Assembly: GCA_016785225.1 (NCBI GenBank)
Contig: JAFBJZ010000941.1
Location: forward strand, 1,787,001-1,851,000
Length of the DNA: 64,000 nucleotides
From: Psettodes erumei
Lineage: Eukaryota; Chordata; Actinopteri; Pleuronectiformes; Psettodidae
Reading direction: 5' to 3'
Below the pieces are notes generated by a model. The model was not told the DNA's origin. It made no database searches and was given only the letters and a program-made list of their open reading frames with translations. Below are positions 59,384 through 64,000 of the stretch, one piece after another. Made by a program: the position numbers and the translations under genes. Within the stretch, counting starts at the first letter, position 1. Every line of letters starts with the position of its first letter.

Positions 59384-60492
59384 TGTATACTGAGCAGCAG
59401 GGTGCTAACTAGGACACATTTCCCAGAATGAAGCAAAGCCAGATTTTGAACAGGATTCTTCTTATCTAAATGTTTTTCTTGTGACTTTTTTTTTTTTTTA
59501 CCTCTGCGTGAACTGTTCTGTGTGATGCATTCCTCAGCATATCAGCATGCAGATCTACCTCACTGCTACTGAGGCGCCGCATTGCTTTAATGTGAGTACG
59601 CAGCTTATAAACTCTGAGCTGCTACACTACATCACTGGCTTATCAATTAAACCACTGCTCGATAAAAGCGAGTATGCAAGTGTTTTCATCTCCAGAATGA
59701 AACTACAGGATGATAGAGGCTAAGTCAAGTACAACCTTGCAGCCATTTTCCTTTTTTATTTAACACGCTTTATGCCTACAACCACCACCAATCCTCAAAA
59801 TGTCGACCTCTTTACTTTGTATCTGCAGCTGCATTTTTTTTAGCCTTTGTTTTCAATTTTTTTTAAGCCAACAATTGTCTTATTCATCCCCAGGCAGATT
59901 TCCCCCTGCTGGTTTTGAGCAGGACTTCCAAAAAAGACTCTTATATATTCATAAGACAGACCCATACTCACCTCATATTCTTCCAAATTACATTCAAGTT
60001 CTTGGCCGTGTGTTTTTTGGCATTGTGTTGTAAGCTAAAGATTGAATTAGACTCAAGGAAGGGAATCAGGAACGGAGAAACACAGGGGCGACTGTGTGTC
60101 TCTGCGCGTGTGTATGTGTGTGTGTACATCCCTGATAGTGCAAGGGAGGGATGTGTTCCATTTGAAAAGACCAGTTTTCTGTGATCACAACTCCGATAAG
60201 AATTGTGGGAAACCACACTCACAACAAGCCACCCTGGAATACCAAGTAGACATGCACACAACCTCTCTGTAATGTCTTTCTCCCTGAGACACAGATGCAT
60301 ACACCTTCAGACATGCACTCAAAGGCGTGTGCTCATACACGCACGCCTACGCACACGTGACAGGAATGTGCATCCATGTTTACTCTTCCTCCAGATGTAT
60401 CTCTGAATTTGATGAGGTGCCTTGCCTTGGCAAGGAATGTCCTCTGGTGAATATAACACTCATGGAAACAGAGGCATGCATGTGGATGTGAA

Positions 60493-60519
60493 TGTGTGTG
60501 TGTGTGTGTGTGTGTGTGT
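60493..60519. repeat. (GT)n microsatellite
   Basis: A pure GT run of about 27 bp. Confidence 0.9.
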
Positions 60520-61641
60520 TGCGAGCACAAGGGTGCATGAAGCTAAGCAGTATAAATGATTTACTCAACTTGTAGTGACAGTGGAGGAAATGTCTGCCCA
60601 GATGAACAAGATGTAGAAAAAACTACCAAACTCATGCAGATGCAGAAACACCCCAACTCCGTCTACTGGGGCTTATATCTGCTGCTTCCACGCAAATGCC
60701 GACAGAGACCAACATGTAAAGCAGCTATAATCAGTATTTTTATAATAACGATGTAGCAAACGAAAGTGTGAAAACAGCGTGACAGTGTGAAATGGGTCAC
60801 TTACAGTGATGAACCTACAACAGAAGGTGCACCTACTGTAACTCTGCGGCCCCTCTTGTCTTTATGAAGCTTTATATGGAGTTTCAGCTCTTTGTTTAGT
60901 GGTCTGGGCCGCAGCTTTACTGTTCCGACTCTCTCTCAATGCCTGCGTTGTTTTTAGCCACAGCAGGCAGCTGTCGCCAGCAGAAAAGTTCTAACAACCC
61001 ATCCTACCTGCTCAGCAGACAGACACAGCAACTAGCTGGTGAACACGGTGGAGCATTAAGCAGCTAAAGACCCAGTTATTGCCCTCAGGAGTTGGTAGAG
61101 AGAAAAAATGGACATAAAAGATTGTGAATATTGGACTTCCAGCGGTCAGGTGACCAGAAAAATGATTTCAAATGAATGATAATAGTACTACATATCTGCT
61201 GTGAGTGAATAAGTGTTTGTTGTGTTGAATAAATGCTAACAGTGCTTAATAACAGACTGGAGCAGTTTTGGGAGCTTCATATTTAACTTTTTGACTTTTT
61301 CCTCTCCATCACTGAGACAGAACAAACTCCACATGGCTGTCTGAATGACTCCGCTTCTTGCCAGCTCAGCTGCTGATCTGAATACCCCAGTGGCTTCAGT
61401 TCTCTATTATCATGTCTGGTGGAGGGGTGTGTGTGTAAGTCAACAGCTCACACTGTTCTGTTGACAAAAGCCTTACTGGTCATATTCAATGGGACCAAAG
61501 CCTGTTCTTAGTGAGACAATATTTTATTTCTGAGATGCTGGGGTGAGGTGTGAATTGAGATTAGGGGAGGGTTAAGGTTAGGAAGTCCACAAGGAATGGA
61601 AGTCATTGCAGTGTCCTAATAAGTACAGCTTGTGTCTTTGT

Positions 61642-61642
61642 G

Positions 61643-61671
<29 letters not shown>
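61642..61671. repeat. (GT)n microsatellite
   Basis: A pure GT run of about 30 bp. Confidence 0.95.
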
Positions 61672-61674
<3 letters not shown>

Positions 61675-62067
61675 CAAAATCCCACATACACCATGATTGC
61701 TGGCAGTGTACAAGCTATCCTGCTGAATTAAATTTGCTGTGACAGGATATATTATGGTTTAATGTTTAGGTACTAACCTGCCAGTTGTCATATATAAGCC
61801 TGTAGAGAAATGGCATAATTAGAATGAAGATATAAGCACAAATGCCCCCCCCCACCATCCATTCACACACACAAACACATCTACAGTTATAAATATGATA
61901 ATACCACATGATACCTTTATCTTTGTATACTTCATTCTATGATAAATGGCACATCTGACAATGTATGTGTGAGTGTGTGTAACCAGAGCCCATCTGTTGT
62001 TGTGTATGCTGATATGGCAACTGCATCTGTGGGGAGCTGACTGGCACATTAGCAAAGAAAGTGACTG

Positions 62068-62104
62068 CACACACACGCACACGCACACACACACACACAC
62101 ACAC
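62068..62104. repeat. (AC)n microsatellite, interrupted
   Basis: An AC run with two acgc interruptions. Confidence 0.9.
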
Positions 62105-63625
62105 ATTGAACCTATACATACTGTACAACTAACAGTTCATCTGACACTGTAATTACAGCAAGTGATCATGGATCCATTCATCAGTCCCTCTTCCTTAGGG
62201 CGGGAACTGACCTCCAACTGTACCACCATGAAATGGCGGGAGGGAGGATGAGTAAGGGAATGAGAGGGTGGAGGGAAGAGAGGAGCAGGGGTGCGGGGCT
62301 CAACAGAATAAGCAGGTAAAGAAATGGGTTGCAGGCAAATAGAAATTGGATGGGGAGTGATGTAGAGATTGGCAGGGTCCATGTTTATGGGTTTGGAGGT
62401 GTGTTTGTTGGGACTGATTCATTCACGAGTCCGTGTGTGTGTGTGTGTGTGCGTGTGTTATGAGTCCAGGCAGCTCACCTTCCACCACAGTCTCTCATGT
62501 TGACCTCACCTGCTGTTTCACTGTTGCATCATTAGAATGAGTTATACACCATTACTGCCCTGCTGCTGCTATCTGCGGCTACTGGTTGCAAACGCTTGGG
62601 TAAAAACAGACAAAAGCACACACCGAATCATATGAGCCTGTAAGAAAAGCATGCATAAGTAATTTGTGCCAGACTGTGAGGTGAAATGGGAAAGATATTA
62701 GGAGTGATCTGGGGAGGAGAAAGAAAGAGTGAAAGTTTGCTTAATTCATGCAACTGTGTTTTATTCTCTTTGTTGCTTTGTGTCATCAGGAAATGTAGCG
62801 AACACCCCCATAAGAATCAATTATACTCTACCACTAGACCTGAATAGATTTGTTTGCACAACCAAACTTTTGTGCCGAGGAACACACACACACGATCATC
62901 ACTCTGAATTCCATACCACGTCCACAGTGACAACTATTTTTAGAGACTTTTTTTTTGTTTTAATACAGAATATGAAATGAAATAATTCCAGACAGTGTGT
63001 CATGTAGTGTAATGAAAGAGACCAGTTTTTACAACAGTTTGGCTGGTATATTTTCACTGGAACTCTATGGTGTCATTCACTTTCATTTCTGGCTGTCATG
63101 TTAAGAGTTATGTTACTATAGAAACATTGACTGACACTGATGAATACCAACAAACTTCTTTGCTTTTGCCTGCAGTATACTCAGGTTATTATATGGGTTA
63201 AGGTTACTTCATTCTCTCAGTTTCACATTGCTTTATTTGTCTGAAAGCATCAAATATGTTGTGTATCATGGCCAGCTCTATTGCCAGACTGAGAATATGT
63301 GCTCTTGATGAGGTCCTAATACAGACTGTTTCTGTTCACACAGCAACCCACCTTTTTAGTGTCATGGTTAATCCTCTCTGCAGTTCCCAGCATCAGTATT
63401 CACATTCTTTGCAAATATCTATCTGCTTTTTATCACTGTTTCAGTAACATTTAACCAACATGCACACAATGAAATATATGGAGATATGTTCAATTCAATA
63501 TCAATTTCAAAAATGTAGCTTTCATTTTCTCGTCTTTCCCCAAAGATAGTTCCCTAGGTGCTACACATTTTGGGGACTGTTAGCAAAAGTACTTTGGAGT
63601 GATGGTGTGTGCTCCTGGGTGTGTT

Positions 63626-63627
<2 letters not shown>

Positions 63628-63669
<42 letters not shown>
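63628..63669. repeat. (GT)n microsatellite
   Basis: A pure GT run of about 42 bp. Confidence 0.95.
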
Positions 63670-63670
<1 letters not shown>

Positions 63671-64000
63671 CAGCCTCAGCCTGATACACATGGGCCTACT
63701 GGGACCACCCAAGCAGATGCTTCATTTACAAAATTATGCATTTAGGGCAGAGAAATAGGTCTGAACCGGGGGAGTTTAGGAGAGTTACAGAATGAGACCA
63801 GAGAGGACTGACGCCATCAGCCAGACACCCCGTTGTGATCTCTGTACTGTTCTTTAGAAACTTCTGTCCTGTGTGTTAATCTGTCAGAGAAGGCGAGACA
63901 AAGTCTAGAAAAAAAAAGAAAGGCAGGGAGAGAGGATGTACCAGTGCCCTTTTACCATCTCTCAGGTGATTTTCCCTTTCGAAGTTTCTAAGGGCAGCTT

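Larger units (their letters stand above)
43945..64000. other. Non-coding, microsatellite-rich region
   Basis: 20 kb without recognisable coding exons on either strand. It is probably the long first intron of the gene starting at 43.3 kb, or intergenic DNA. It carries more than a dozen dinucleotide repeats and some repeat fragments. Short frames such as 45887-46030, which ends at a donor-like CCAG|GTATAC, match no family I know. Confidence 0.4.

Noticed and set aside
1..64000. CRISPR arrays, phage or bacterial defence systems, rRNA
   Set aside because: The window is vertebrate nuclear DNA; regular repeats are microsatellites without spacers.

Overview
The window is vertebrate nuclear DNA, most probably from a ray-finned (percomorph-like) teleost. 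The signs are GT-AG introns of about 70 bp to several kb, dense (CA/GT)n microsatellites, fish-type repeats (a 'gggctgcaac' terminal-inverted-repeat element and a 'tactttattcatccctg' SINE/LINE tail), and a mov10-rhoc gene pair that matches the human MOV10-RHOC arrangement. No CRISPR, operon or phage structure is present, and no tRNA or rRNA gene was recognised.

Layout. 1-2.5 kb: a composite repeat element, then a minus-strand candidate first coding exon (2376-2444) with a promoter-like region; that gene would run out of the window to the left. 2.5-4.4 kb: intergenic DNA with a degenerate LTR-like repeat, ending in the mov10 promoter, which has interferon-response-like motifs. 4426-16692 (+): mov10, the SF1 RNA helicase of RNA silencing and retroelement restriction. 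I could assemble 23 coding exons in one consistent reading frame giving 1001 aa. 16.7-19.3 kb: convergent 3' UTRs. 19275-23173 (-): rhoc, four coding exons, 193 aa, complete. 23.2-33 kb: GC-richer DNA upstream of the rhoc coding exons, with a candidate non-coding first exon near 32.46-32.65 kb and promoter-like elements near 33.0 kb. 33-43.2 kb: no gene recognised. 43.26-43.94 kb: a CpG-rich block with two good plus-strand splice donors, probably the first non-coding exon of a gene whose coding part lies outside the window or was not recognised. 43.95-64 kb: microsatellite-rich non-coding DNA with some candidate regulatory blocks.

The two confident genes act in different pathways (RNA silencing/antiviral defence and Rho GTPase signalling). 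They are linked by conserved synteny, and their poly(A) signals are only about 250 bp apart. The most unusual structures are a roughly 50-bp foldback in the mov10 intron that splits the Walker A codons, a pair of LTR-like repeats in opposite orientation around the mov10 5' end, and a perfect 19-bp palindrome in a rhoc intron. I found no convincing new multi-gene system.
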